Assembly (NCBI GenBank): GCA_033220425.1
Contig: CM065651.1
Span: forward strand, 1,674,001-1,738,000
Reading direction: 5' to 3'
DNA: 64,000 nt
From: Lepraria neglecta
Lineage: Eukaryota; Ascomycota; Lecanoromycetes; Lecanorales; Stereocaulaceae
Part shown: one piece after another, positions 35,581 to 49,788 of the stretch
Numbering within the stretch: position 1 is the stretch's first letter
Layout: every line of letters begins with the position of its first letter
Position numbers and translations under genes: made by a program
Notes under the pieces: model-generated
The model's database searches: none
Told to the model about the DNA's origin: nothing
Seen by the model: only the letters and a program-made list of their open reading frames with translations

Positions 35581-36603
35581 TCGCACATGGCGATATGGCG
35601 ATCAGGTTGCCTATTCGATATGACGGCAGGTTGCCTATTCGCACATGGCGATATGGCGATGTATTGCCTATTCGCACATGGCGATATGGCACCGGATGGC
35701 TCAATTCGCACATGGCGATATGGCGATGGATTGCCTATTCGCACATGGCGATATGGCGCTGGATTGCCTATTCTGCACATGACGATATGGCGATGGATTG
35801 CCTGTTCGCACATGGAGATATGGCACCGGATGGCTCAATTCGCACATGGCGATATGGCGCTGGATTGCCTATTCTGCACATGGCGATATGGCGATGGATT
35901 GCCTGTTCGCACATGGAGATATGGCGGTAGATTGCCTATTCGCACATGGCGATATGGCGGTAGATTGCCTATTCGCACATGGCGATATGGCATAGGATTG
36001 CCCATTCGGCACATGGCGATATGGCACTGGATTGCCTATTCGCACTGTTGGCTATATGGCACCGGGTTGCCTATTCGATATGGCGGCAGGTTGCCTATTC
36101 GCATATGGCGATATGGCGATGGATTGCCTATCCGCACATGGCGATATGGCACCGGATGGCTCATTCGCACATGGCGATATGGCACCGGATGGCTCATTCG
36201 CACATGGTGATATGGCGACGGATTGCCTATTCGCACATGGCGATATGGCGCTGGATTACCTATTCTGCACATGGCGATATGGCGCTGGATTGCCTGTTCG
36301 CACATGGAGATATGGCACCGGATTGCCTATTCGCACATGGCGATATGGCGGTAGATTGCCTATTCGCACAGTTGGCGATATGGCACCGGATTGCCTATTC
36401 GCACATGGCGATATGGCGGCAGGTTGGCTATTCGCACATGGAGATATGGCACCGGATTGCTCTATTCGCACATGGCGATATGGCGGTAGATTGCCTATTC
36501 GCACATGGCGATATGGCGCCGGATTGCCTATTCGCACATGGCGATATGGCACCGGATTGCCTATTCGCACATGGCGATATGGCGGTATGTTGCCTATTCG
36601 TTC
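35581..36603. repeat. 33-bp minisatellite, about 31 units, copy B
   Basis: Units of TTCGCACATGGCGATATGGC plus a variable 13-bp part (GCTGGATTGCCTA, ACCGGATGGCTCA, GGTAGATTGCCTA). Because 33 is a multiple of three and the unit has few stops, several frames stay open for hundreds of codons; these are not treated as genes. Confidence 0.93.
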
Positions 36604-37022
36604 CGGGGGCATTCTAATGGCTTCCGGGGGCGAAAAGTGTCCTGGAACCATCCAAACCATATAAAGCTTCAAAGATCATTTCTGCATCCTAGAGCTATCT
36701 AAATAGCCAGCTCTTATATATACCAAAACCGTTGCTATTATACAAAGTTATAGATAAGCTTATAATTCAATACTATAGATAGATTACTTTCTAATTTCGC
36801 TTAAATTTTCTAAATAGAGTATAAAATAAGCGAGATATATCCGGTTTACGGTAATCTTCTGTGAAGATTACGGGCACTCACTTGTTATTAATATTATCTA
36901 TAGATATCCAAACTCTATAGGCTAGTTAACGGCAATAATAAATCTATCTAGTTATTCAGGGCGACTAGAGCTAGTACGTAGTTACTATCTAACCTCGACG
37001 ACCTATTAGATAATAAGCTATC

Positions 37023-37535
37023 TGTTACGATTAGGAAACATGATCAGGGATGCGCTCAAGGAGCGTAGCGCCCGTTATGGTTCGAGTCGACGAATCGGTA
37101 TCCGACTCGGATAGACCCTGAAGGCTTGGCATGTTAAGCGATGAGCGCAGTGGTCGCAATAAGCGCGGTGCGATTAGTACTATCAGTACGATCAAGAAGG
37201 CTTGGCATATTAAGCGATGAGCGCAGTGGTCGCAATGAGCGCGGTGCGATCAGTGCGACCAGTGCGATCAGGAATACTTGGCATGGATTTCGTATATCTA
37301 TATATGCGGAGCACTACTTACCACTTAGAGTATCGTACTTAACTTACTATTCAATTGTTTACTATATACGATAGATCTCTTAGGCTAGGCACTAAATATA
37401 TATTATCTAATTATATACCAGACCCGCTTAGTATTACTTGAAGCCTACTTTACCCTCTTACTCTATTATACCTCTATCCCTATTAAGAATCAATCTATAT
37501 ATAATAGACTACCGTACGCAACGTAGTTCGTAATA
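37023..37535 (+). repeat. 5' LTR of the outer gypsy element (513 bp)
   Basis: Begins TGTTACGA and ends TCGTAATA (originally TCGTAACA). Contains two tandem GGCTTGGCATGTTAAGCGAT-type repeats with clusters of GTGCGATCAG near 37110-37270. Confidence 0.9.
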
Positions 37536-40500
37536 CTTTGAGTACCCTTAAGGATAAATACTATACTAAGAGACCCTAGGGTACCTACTCTAAGCTCTTT
37601 AGGAGGAGGAAGTAGATAGAGATACCCTACTATTAACGAAGGACTTAGTAGGTATATTAAGATAGCCTAGCCCGACTTATACTATAGAGAGAGGGATAAA
37701 CTCGAGGGATAGCTATCCTAGGTATTATTATATCTAAAGTTCTAAGGGGACCTTATACCTATATAGAGATATCCTACCTTCGCTATTACTTACTTATATA
37801 GAAGAGCCTAAAAGTAGGTTAATCTATTCCTAAAGAAGTATATAGAAGATAATAATAAGGATAGTAAGATTAAGTAGTAGATAGAAAGTATAGTAATATT
37901 CAGGCTTGAAATCCGCTATATATTCGGACTATCCAATGAAGTCAATATAGTAATACAAACTATCTAGTACTTAACTCAGAAGAAGTCTATATCGGAGTAT
38001 TCGACTTAGTTCTAGTAGTATATAGCAAAAACTAACTAGGATGATAATATATTAATAACTATATACCGAAGAGGTCTAAAGGATAATATCAAGGATAAAT
38101 TTATAAGGACGGGAATTATTCTTAATACCCTTAATAAACTAATTAAAGAAGTAATCGAAATTAATAATAAGTTATTCGAAAGGACTATAGAAAAAAGGTA
38201 TAACGGAGGAGTCGGTAGGATAGAATACTCGAGCTTTTTTACTAAATCGAAGAGCTACCGCCTAGGTTATAAAGAATACGACCCTTACGGACTAGCGCTA
38301 ATAGAACTAGATTTTATAGAGAAGAAAGGTAAATAGGCCTTTAGAGGGCTAGCTAGGGGCAAGAAGCAGTAATAGGGTAGGAAGAAAATACTCACGTATT
38401 ATAGCTATAGTAAACCGGGCTACTTCGCTAGAGACTACAAGTTAAAAAACATAGTATATCAATAGTAGCTAAATATACTAGAAAAAGTATAGGACTAGGA
38501 TAGTAATTCTAGTAGAATCTTACTAATATAGAATAAAGTCTACGGTTAGTAATAAGAAGAGGAATCTAACTTAGGAGATAAGGAGTTCTCTAACGACAGC
38601 TTTATAAATAAAGCTAATACTCGGATAGAGAAGCTATATATTAGAGATAGTAGTAATACCTAGGGAAAGTAACCTAAATAGGATTAGGATAAGGAAGAAT
38701 CGGAATAGAAGGTTATAATTAAAAGAAAAGGACTACCGATAATACCTAAACCTAGATCTACTATATCTAAGGAGAAGAGAGAATACTTAGAGAAAGAAAG
38801 ACTAAAAGAATTCTAGAACGATTTTAGTATCTTAGACTTTAGGTATAACTACTATTACCCTGAATATAAGGAAGTCTACTAGAGATAGTATATAGAAAAT
38901 AGTTGCGACTATTATAGAATTAACTATAGAAAAGAACTAGGAGTTCTAATAAAATTATCCTATAGTAATTACTAGTACTATAAGTATAAGGACGATAGAT
39001 ACCCTTAGTACTTAGTAAGAAAGTAATAACTAAGCTACTTTCTACGCAAGAAAGACGAGGAAGAAGTATACTATCGAAACTAAATAAGACGTTAGAGTCT
39101 AGAAGTAAACCAGTACTATCTATAATAGTAGTATATATATTTACACGATAACTACAAGAAATACAAGTTCGAGAAGTAGCTTATAGGATTCCTCCCCGTA
39201 TAGGGAAAAGAGTAATCCCTCGTAGTAGGGGTAGCTATAAGGAGATTAATATATTAACCCCTAAATAATATCTATATTCCGCGCAATATAATATATATAT
39301 AAAGATACTAGTAATCGTTAACGGATAGCGGACCGTTGCGATAATAGATTCTAGAGCTACTAGAAACTTTATCTCGCGAGACTTAGTATAAATAACTAGA
39401 ATACTAACTCGAAAGAAGTCGTAGTAGTATAATCTTTAGATAGCCGATAGGTTAATACTATCAACAGGAAAGGTAGACGAAGAGATACTTTCGTTACCTA
39501 TTATAATTTAGCGCTACTATAAGGAGATTACCTTTAACGTTATTAGGATAGCTACCTATTATATAATTTTAGGAATACCTTAGTTAAAGAAGTATAACCT
39601 AATAATCGATTAGGCTCGAGGAGTACTCAAGATAGATCAATCCGGAAATATTACCAGGATTATACCTACGTATTAGTAGCGTTTAATAGTAGATAAGAAG
39701 TCGAACCGAAGACCGGTCGAGGTATATATTACTTTAGCTTCGCATAAGGACGGTACTAAAGAGTAGTCCGACTCTATAGTTACTAGTAAAGGTTAGCGGG
39801 ATAATAAAGTAAGAGTTAAGGGAGGAACTAATATACCCTCTATCCCTTAGGAATATAGTAAGTAGGCGTACTTATTCGAGGAAGAGATAAATATAGAAGT
39901 ATTACCTAAGTATTAGCTATAGGATTATAAAATCGAACTCGAACCTAGTAAGCAACTAATATTTAGACCTATTTACGTATTATTAGAAAAGGAACTTAAA
40001 GTACTTCGCGGGTATATTAACGAGAACCTCAAAAAAGGATTTATTTAAGAATCTAAATTACTAGTAGGTTACCTAATCCTCTTTATACTAAAGAAGGATA
40101 GAAGTTTATAACTATATATCGACTATTAAAAGTTAAACGATATTATAATTAAGAATAGATATCCTTTACCTAATATCGGCGAGCTATAGAATCGGCTTAG
40201 AAAAGCAAAGATATTTACTAAACTAGATCTTAGAGGTATATATAACCTAATTCGGATAAAAGGAGGCGAAGAATAGAAAACTACCTTCCGAACGAGATAT
40301 AGCTATTATAAGTATCTAGTAATACTATTTAGACTTACTAACGCACTAGTAACCTACTAAGTACTTATTAATAATATTATACGAGTATACTTAGATCGAA
40401 TAGTAATAGCGTACCTCGATAATATACTAATTTATTCTAAGAATAAGAAAGAATATATTATATATATATAGGATATCCTTAGATACCTATTACAAGCGAA

Positions 40501-43244
40501 ACTTCTTCTTAAACTAGAAAAGTGCGAATTCTATAGGGAATTAGTAGAGTTTCTAGGATTTATAGTTAGTATAAAAGGTATTAGTATAAGCCCGGAGAAG
40601 ATCAAGGCTATAGCTGAATAGCCTATACTATAGGACGTTAAAGTAGTATAAAGCTTCTTAGGATTTGCTAACTTTAATAGGAAGTTTATCGAGGGCTACT
40701 CTAAGAAAGTACTACTACTAATAGATATTACGAAGAAAGATATCGGGTTTATATAGGGAAAAGACTAATAGAAATCATTTAATATATTAAAGAAAGTATA
40801 TATAGATCTACTAGTACTCTATACCTTTTAAATAAACGAGCTAGCTTATATTAAAACGGATATATTAGATCTCGTAATAGAAGTATACTTATACTAGATG
40901 AAAGACTAAAAATAGTATCTAGTTACCTACTATTCAAGGAAGATATTAGTAGTAGAATAGAACTATAATATATACGACAAGGAGTTACTTGCCGTAGTAT
41001 ATATACTTTAGAACTGGCGAGTATACGCAGAAAGCTACTTAGACTTAACTATCTTTACGGACTATAAGAACCTTCTTAACTTTATAACGATAAAGGAGTT
41101 AAATAGATAATAGGTCTAATAGTTAGAACTACTAGGTTAATATAAGTTCAAGATAACCTATACCCTAGGAAAGGATAATAGTCGAGTAGATACCCTTAGT
41201 AGACGATTAGACTATATAGAAGAAAAGAATATTACGGAACGACTAATCCTAAAGAAAGAAGCCGATAGATTATTAGTACTATACTAGGTATTAGCTATAA
41301 CCCTTCGTATAATAGGACCTAATACGACTAATAGGATCGTAAAGGCCTACGAAGATAATATATTCGTAATAATCCTAAGAAAGGATTAGCCGGATATAGT
41401 ATTACTTAAATACCGGGAAAAGACTTATCTACCTGAGTAATATATAGAGGAAGTAGTTAGGGATTACTACGACGACCTATTATAAGGTTATCCGGGAGTC
41501 GCCAAAATAATAGAGCTCCTAGAAAGGGGATACGCGGCGCCAAAGCTTCGAGCGCGCGTTAAATAATACATTAAAGAATATATTTAATACTAGTAGAATA
41601 AGTCTATACGATATACCAAATATGGACAAATATAATTTATACTAGTTCTAGAATCACTATAGGACGATATTATAATAGACTTTATAGTTAAGTTACTACT
41701 ATCTAAGGATCTAGCTACTTATAATACCTTTAATTCAATTATAGTCATTATAGATAAACTAACGAAGTATACTATTATAGTACCTTTCAAGGAAACCTAT
41801 AAAGTAGATTAGCTAGTATTTATATTATTGGACAGGCTAATAAGGGATTATAGTATACTAAAGTTAATTATATTAGATAGAGATAAGCTCTTTATATCTA
41901 ATTACTAGAAGATACTTATTAGAGTAATTAGAACGAAACTAAGGATATTAATAATATACTATCCGCAGATAGATAGATAAATAGAATATACAAATTAGAT
42001 AATAGAAGCGTACCTTAGGTACTACGTTAACTAGAAATAGGATAACTAGGTATTACTACTTCTAATAGTATAACTAGTATATAATAATAAGATATTAGAT
42101 ATAATAAAGCTAATACTATTCTTAGCCAATTATAGAAAGAATATAAATACTTTTCTATAATCTAGAGAGGGACCTAATATAGAAAAAGCCTTAGTAAAGG
42201 CGGATAAGCTAAAGAATTTATATAAAGATATATAAAGATCTATCGAAAGCTTAAATTCTAAACTAAAGGAACGAATTAATAAGAAAAGAAAGAATATTCC
42301 TTAGCTAAAGAAGGGGGATAAAGTATACCTCCTAATAAAAAATATAAGAACGACGAGACTAAGTAAGAAACTAGATTATATTAAGGTTAGACTATTCTTA
42401 ATTAAATAGGTAAAAGGACCTATTAACTATAAACTCGAGCTTCTACCTAACGCCAAGGTATATCCGATATTCTATATCTTACTCTTAGAGCTAGTAGACT
42501 CTAATATACCCTTATAGGAAATATTTTATTATAATATTAAAGAAGAAACGGAGTTCGAGGTCAAGAGGATTCTAAATTAGGTTAATTAGAAGTATCTAGT
42601 TAAATAGAAAGGGTACGATAATACCGAAAATACCTAGGAACCTCTTAGGAACCTCCGGAACTGCTAGGACCTTCTATAGGAGTTCCGGGAACGATTAGGA
42701 AGGAGGACTAATCGGTTCTATCTAGGAAGCCAAACTATTCGGACAAGATATTAAATATCTAGCTATTAGGAACGCTTGGGATAGACCGCTAGTCTTCTTC
42801 TAACTCCTTAATATTCTATATCTCTTAGTCTATAATCTTCCGCTTTTTATCTTCGAGTTATTTATACTATATCTAAAGGTATATTAGTATAGCCTAAAGA
42901 TATATAGACTCTTCCGTATTACGAGCTAACTCTTCGCACGTAGTTTTTAACTATAACTATACTTCCTTTCGTTCTATCTTAATATAATATATCTTAAGGG
43001 GTAATACTATAAGGTCGTATTTTCTACCGCTGCCTACACAGTTAGAATACCTATCGGAACCTATACCTATTAAGTACTACTTGCCGCTGGCAACATATCG
43101 GGAACACAGCCGTATCACGACTTCGGTTAGCTTACTGGCCAATACCGTTCGGTAGACAGTCGGTTTATCTAAATATTTAGTATATCGGGGTAGTATAAAG
43201 GATAGATAGTTTCTCGGGACGAGAAATCTGGGAGAGGGAGCTAA
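37536..43244 (+). pseudogene. Gag-pol with chromodomain, outer gypsy element (dead)
   Basis: In order: gag region; a CCHC zinc knuckle near 38395-38440 with its first Cys lost (YYSYSKPGYFARDYK, GHFARDC in the family); aspartic protease around 39340 (IIDSRAT); reverse transcriptase with FTKLDLRGIYN near 40215 and YLDNILIYS near 40410-40440 (YLDDILIYS in the family); RNase H; integrase around 41500-42000; C-terminal chromodomain near 42550-42640 (EFEVKRILN, KYLVK, NTENTW-like). Many TAG/TAA stops. It is more mutated than the inner copy. Confidence 0.85.
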
Positions 43245-43558
43245 TATTACGATCAGGAAATATAATCAGGGATACGCTCAAGGAGCGTAGCGCCCGTTAT
43301 AGTTCAAGTCGACGAATTAGTATCCGACTCGGATAGACCCTGAAGGCTTGGCATATTAAGCGATAAGCGCAGTAGTCGTAATAAGCGCGGTACGATTAGT
43401 GCGATCAGTGCGATTAAGAAGGCTTGGCATGTTAAGCGATAAGCGTAGTGGTCGCAATAAGCGCGGTGCGATTAGTGCGACCAGTGCGATCAGGAATGCT
43501 TGGCATGGATTTCGTATATCTATATATGCGGAGTACTGCTTACCACTTGGAGCATCGT
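43245..43558 (+). repeat. First 314 bp of the outer element's 3' LTR
   Basis: Begins TATTACGA (TGTTACGA with a G-to-A change) after the purine tract and ends AGCATCGT, where the inner element starts. The rest of this LTR is at 50303-50501. Confidence 0.9.
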
Positions 43559-44067
43559 TGTTACGATTAGGAAACATGATCAGGGATGCGCTCATGGAGC
43601 GTAGCGCCCGTCATGGTTCGAGTCGACGAGTCGGTGTCCGACTCGGACAGACCCTGAAGGCTTGGCATGTTAAGCGATGAGCGCAGTGGTCGCAATGAGC
43701 GCAGATGCGATCAGTGCGATCAGTGCGATCAGGAAGGCTTGGCATGTTAAGCGATGAGCGCAGTGGTCGCAATGAGCGCAGATGCGATCAGTGCGATCAG
43801 TGCGATCAAGAATGCTTGGCATGGATTTCGTATATCTATATATACGGAGCACTACTTACCACTTGGAGTATCGTGCTTAACTTGCTATTTAATTGTCTAC
43901 TATATACGATAGATCTCTTAGGCTAGGTACTGAATATATATTATCTAATCATATACCAGACCCGCTTAGTATTACTTGAAGCCTGCTTTATACTCTTATT
44001 AGGTTATACCTCTATCCCTATTGAGAATCAATCTATAGAACTACCGTATATAATATAGTTCGTAATA
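43559..44067 (+). repeat. 5' LTR of the inner gypsy element
   Basis: TGTTACGATTAGG at the start, TCGTAATA at the end. Differs from the partner at 49789-50297 by transitions. Confidence 0.9.
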
Positions 44068-47000
44068 CTTTGAGTACCCTTAAGGATGAGTGCTATACTA
44101 AGAGACCCTAGGGTACCTACCCTAAGCTCCTCAGGAGGAGGAAGTAGATAGAGACGCCCTACTATTAACGAAGGACTTAGCAGGTATATCAAGATAGCCT
44201 AGCCCGACTTATACTATAGAGAGAGAGATAAGCTCGAGGGATAGCTATCCTAGGTATTATTGTATCTGAAGTTCTAAGGGGACCTTATACCTATATAACG
44301 ATATCCTACCTTCGCTATTACTTACTTACGTGGGAGAGCCTAAAAATAGGTTAATCCGTTCCTAAAAAAGTATATAGAAGATAACGACGAGGACGGTAAG
44401 ATTAAGTAGTAGATAGAAAGTATAGCTATATTTAGACTCGAAATCTGCCGTATATTCGGACCGTCTAACGAAGTTAATATAGCGATACGAACTATCTAGT
44501 ACTTAACTTAGAAGAAGTCTGTATCGGAATATTCGACTTAGTTCTAGTAGTATATAGCGAAGACTAACTAGGACGATAATATATTAATAACTATATACCG
44601 AAGAGGTCTAAAGGATAATATTAAGGACGAACTTATAAGGTCAGGGATTATCCTTGATACCCTTAATAAACTAATTAAAGAAGTAATCGAAATTAATAAT
44701 AAGTTATTTAAAAGGACTATAGAAAAAAGGTACGACGGAGGAGTCGGCGGGATAGGATACTCGAGCTTTTTTACTAAATCGAAGAGCTACCGCCTAGGTT
44801 ATAAAGAATGCGACCCTTACGGACTAGCGCTAATAGAACTAGATTTTACGGAGAAGAAAGGTAAATAGGCCTTTAGAGGGCTAGCTAGGGGCAAGAAGTA
44901 GCAAGGGGGCAGAAAGAAAATACTTACGTGTTATAGCTATAGCAAACCGGGCCACTTCGCTAGAGACTATAAGTTGAAAAATATAGTGTATCGACAGTAG
45001 CTAAATGTACTAGAAAAGGTACAGGACTAGGATAGTGATTCTAGTAGAATCTTACCAATATGGAACGAAGTCGATAGCTAGTAACTAGAAGAAGAATCTG
45101 ACTTGGGAGACGAGGAGTTCTCCGACGATAGCTTCACGAATGAAGCTAATACTTGGATAGGGAAGCTATATATTAGAGATAGTAGTAACGCCTAGGGAAA
45201 GTAACCTGAGTAGGATTAGGACGAGGAAGAATCGGAATAGGAAGTTATAATTAAAAGAAAAGGACTACCGATAATACCCGAACCTGGATCTACTATATCT
45301 AAGGAGAGAAGAGAATACTTAGAGGAAGAAAGACTAAGAGAATTCTAGAACGATTTTGGTATCTTAGACTTCAGGTATAACTACTATTACCCTAAATATA
45401 AGGAAGTCTACTAGAGATAGTATATAGAGAATAGTTATAACTATTATAGAATTAACCGCAGAAAGGAACTGGGAGTTCTAATAAAATTATCCTATAGTAA
45501 TTACTAGTACTATAAGTATAAGGACGATAGATACCCTTAGCACTTAGTAAGAAAATAATAACTAAGCTACTTCCTACGCAAGAAAGACGAGGAAGAAGTA
45601 TACTATAGAAACCAAATAAGACGCTGGAGTCTAGAAGCAAACTAGTACTACCTATAATAGTAGTATATATATTTATACGACGACTACAAGAAATATAAGT
45701 TCGAGAAATAACTTGTAGGATTCCTCCCCGTACAGGGAAAAGAGTAATCCCTTATAGCAGGGGTAGCTATAAGGAGATCAATATATTAACCCCTAAATAA
45801 CATCTATATTCCGCGCAATATAATACACATGTGAAAACACTAGTGATTGTTAACGGATAGCGGACCGTTGCGATAATAGATTCTAGAGCTACTAGAGATT
45901 TTATCTTACGAGATCTAGTACGGATAACTAGAATACTAACTCGGAAGAAGTTATACTAGTATAATCTTCAGATAGCCGATAGGTTAATACTATTAATAGG
46001 AAAGGTAGACGAAGAGATACTTTCGTTACCTATTATAATTCAGCGCTACTATAAGGAGATTACCTTTGATATTATTAGGATGGCTACCTATTATATAATT
46101 TTAGGAATACCTTGGTTAAAGAAGTATAACCTAATAATCGATTAGGCTCGAGGAGTACTCAAGATAGATTAATCCGGTAATGTTACTAGGATTATACCTA
46201 TATATTAGTAGTATTTAATAGTAGATGAGAAGTTGAACCGAAGACTAGTCGAGGTATATATTACCTTAGCTTCGCACAAGGACGGTACTAAAAGGTAGTC
46301 CGACTCTATAGTTACTAGTAAAGGTTAGCGGGATAATAAAGTAAGAGATAAGGGAGGAACTAATATACCCTCTATCCCTTAGGAATATAGTAAGTAGGTA
46401 TACTTATTCGAGGAAGAGACGAATATAGAAGTATTACCTAAGTACTAGCTATAGGATTATAAGATCGAACTCGAACCTGGTAAGTAACTAATATTTGGAC
46501 CTATTTACGTATTATCAGAAAAGGAACTTAAAGTACTTTATAGGTATATTGACGAGAACCTTAAAAAGGGATTTATTCGGGAATCCAAATTACTAGTAGG
46601 TTACCTGATCCTCTTTGCACTAAAGAAGGATAGAAGCTTAAGACTATACGTCGACTATCGAAAGTTAAATAATATTACTATCAAGAATAGATATCTATTG
46701 CTAAATATAGGAGAGCTATAGGATTAGCTCGGAAAAGCAAAGATATTTACTAAACTGGATCTTAGAGGCGTATATAATCTAATTTGGATGAAAGGAGGCG
46801 AAGAATAGAAGACTACCTTCCGAACGAGATATAGCTACTACGAGTACCTAGTGATACCGTTTAGACTTACCAACGCACTAGTAACCTGCTAAGCACTTAT
46901 TAATAATATTGTACGAGTATACTTAGATCGAACAGCGATAGCGTACCTCGATAATATACTGATTTATTCTAAGAATAAGAAAGAATATATAGAGTATATA

Positions 47001-49788
47001 CAGGACGTCCTCGGATACCTATTATAAGCGAAACTTCTTCTTAAACTAGAAAAGTGCGAATTCTACAGGGAATTAGTAGAGTTTCTAGGATTTATAGTTA
47101 GTATAAAAGGTATTAGTATAAGCCCGGAGAAGATTAAGGCTATAGCTAAATAGCCTATACTATAGGACGTTAAAGTAGTATAAAGCTTCTTAGGATTTAC
47201 TAACTTTAATAGGAAGTTTATCGAGGGCTACTCTAAGAAGGTACTACTACTAATAGATATTACGAAGAAAGATATTAGGTTTATATAGGGAAAAGACTAA
47301 TAGAAATCATTCGATATATTAAAGAAAGTATATGCGGATCTACTAGTACTCTGTACCTTTTAAATAAACGAGCTAGCTTGTATCGAAACGGACGTATCGG
47401 ATCTTATAATAGGAGTATACTTATACTAGATGAAAGACTAAAAATAGTATCTAGTTACCTACTATTCAAGGAAGATATTAGTAGTAGAATAGAACTATAA
47501 TATATACGACAAGGAGTTACTTACTATAGTATATATACTTTAGAACTGGCAAGTATACGTAGAAAGCTACTCGGACTTAACTATCTTTATAGACTATAAG
47601 AACCTTCTTAACTTTATAATAATAAAGGAGTTAAATAGACGATAGGTCCGATAGTTAGAACTACTAGGTCAATATAAGTTCAAGATAACCTATACCCTAG
47701 GGAAGGATAATGGTCGAGTAGACGCCCTTAGTAGGCGATTAGACTATATAGAAGAGAAGAACGTTATAGAGCGACTAATCCTAAAGAAAGAAGCGGACGG
47801 ATTATTAGTACCACACTAGGTATTAGCCATAACCCTTCGTATAACGGGACCTGATACGACTAATAGGATCGTAAAGGCCTACGAAGACGATATATTCGTA
47901 ATAACCCTAAGGAAGGATTAGCTAGATACGGTATTGCTCAAGTACTAGGGGAAAACTTATCTACCCGAATAATACATAGAAGAAGTAATTAGGGATTACT
48001 ACGACGACCCGTTATAAGGTTACCCGGGAGTCGCTAAGATAGTGGAACTCCTAGAACGAGGATACGCGGCGCTAAAACTTCGAGCGCGCGTTGAATAATA
48101 TATTAAAGAATATATTCAATGCCAGCAGAACAAGTCTGTATGATATGCCAAATATGGACAAATATAATTTGTACCAGTTCTAGAATTACTATAGGACGAT
48201 GTCATAATAGACTTTATAGTTAAGTTACTACTATCTAAGGATCCAGCTACTTAGGATACCTTCGATTCAATTATAGTTATTATAGATAAGTTAACGAAGT
48301 ATACTATTATAGTACCTTTCAAGGAAATCTATAAAGTAGATTAGCTAGTATTTATATTGTTGGACAGGCTAATAAGGGACTATAGTATACTAAAGTCAAT
48401 CACGTCAGATAGAGATAAGCTCTTTATATCTAATTACTAGAAGATACTTATCGGAGTAATCGGAATAAAACTAAGAATATTAATAGTATACTATCCGTAG
48501 ATAGATAGATAAACGGAACGTGCAAATTAGATAATAGAAGCGTACCTTAGGTACTACGTTAACCAGAAATAGGATAACTGGGTATTACTACTCCTAATAG
48601 TATAACTAGTATATAACGACAAGATATCAGATATAACAAAGCTGACACTATTCTTTGCCAATTATAGGAAGAATATAAACACTTTTCTATAATCTAGGGA
48701 GGGACCTAACACAGAAAAAGCCTTAGTGAAGGTAGACGAGCTAAAGAATTTATATAAGGATATATAAAGATCTATCAAGAGCTTAAATTATAAACTAAAG
48801 GAACGAGTTAATAAGAAAAGAAAGAATGTTCCTTAGCTAAAAAAGGGGGATAAAGTATACCTCCTAATAAAAAATATAAGAACGACGAGACTAAGCAAGA
48901 AACTGGATTATATTAAGGTTAGACTATTCTTAATTAAATAGGTAAAAGGACCTATTAACTATAAACTCGAGCTTCTACCTGACGCCAAGGTATATCTAGT
49001 ATTCTATATCTTACTCTTAGAGCTAGTAGACTCTAATATACCCTTATAGGAAATATTTTATTATAATATTGAAGAAGAAACGGAGTTCGAGGTTAAGAGG
49101 ATTCTAAATTAGGTTGATTAGAAATATCTAGTTAAATAGAAAGGGTATAACGATACCGAAAATACCTGGGAACTACTTAAGAACCTTACGAACTGCCAGG
49201 AACTTCTGTAAGAGTTCCGGGAGCGTTATAGAAGGAGGACTAATTAGTTCCGGCTGGGAAGCCAAATTGTTCGGACGAGACGTTGAATATCTAGTTATTA
49301 GGAATGCTTGGGATAGACCGCTAGTCTTCTTCTAACTCCTTAATATTCTGTATCTCTTAGTCTGTAATCTTCCGCTTTTTATTTTCAAGATATTTATACT
49401 ATATCTAAAGGCGCGTTAGCGTAGTCTAAAGACGTATAGATTCCTCTATTGATTTTTGTATATAATCCTCGAGCTCTTCGCGCATATTTTTTAACTATAA
49501 CTACGCTTCCTTTCGTTCCGTCTTAATACGACGTATTTCGAGGGGTGACACTATAAGGTCGCATTTCCTACCGCTGCCTATACAGTTAGAATACCTGTCG
49601 GACCCTGTACCTATCAGGCACTGTTTGCCGCTGGTAATATATCGGGAGTACAGCCGTATAATAACTTCGTTTAGCTTACTGGCCAATACCGTTCGGCGGA
49701 CGGTCGGTTTATCTGAACGTTTAGTACGTCGGGGTGGTATAAAGGATAGATGGTTTCTCGGGACGAGAAATCTGGGAGAGGGAGCTAA
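44068..49788 (+). pseudogene. Gag-pol with chromodomain, inner gypsy element (dead)
   Basis: Zinc knuckle CYSYSKPGHFARDY at 44929-44970, lacking the second and last Cys of CxxCxxxGHxxxxC through transitions. Protease IIDSRAT at about 45878. [29 protein letters not shown] and YLDNILIYS (46938-46970, Asp-to-Asn at the catalytic pair). RNase H and integrase follow (IIDFIVKLLLSKD, IIVIIDKLTKYTIIV, SDRDKLFISNY). Chromodomain at 49080-49190 (EFEVKRILN, KYLVK, KGYNDTENTWELL). Stops throughout. Chromodomains of this family guide integration to heterochromatin. Confidence 0.87.

Larger units (their letters stand above)
34884..36884 (+). mobile_element. Helitron-like element, copy B (2001 bp)
   Basis: Starts TCTTCTTCTAATAACAG after an A at 34883, ends with the hairpin GTAATCTTC-TGT-GAAGATTAC (36851-36871), nine more bases and CTTG at 36881-36884, then T. 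Opposite orientation to copies A and C. Contains the three long units (34980-35580) and about 31 minisatellite units. No transposition gene. Confidence 0.82.

Noticed and set aside
35470-36210. 246-codon open frame through Helitron copy B
   Set aside because: It runs from the long-unit region into the 33-bp minisatellite. Several frames on both strands are equally open because the unit length is a multiple of three and the unit has few stops.
24658-36884. Copies A and B as long terminal inverted repeats of one 12-kb DNA transposon
   Set aside because: Copy A alone has its own uninterrupted site, copy C stands alone elsewhere, and each copy has independent A|T flanks, so A and B are separate insertions in opposite orientation.
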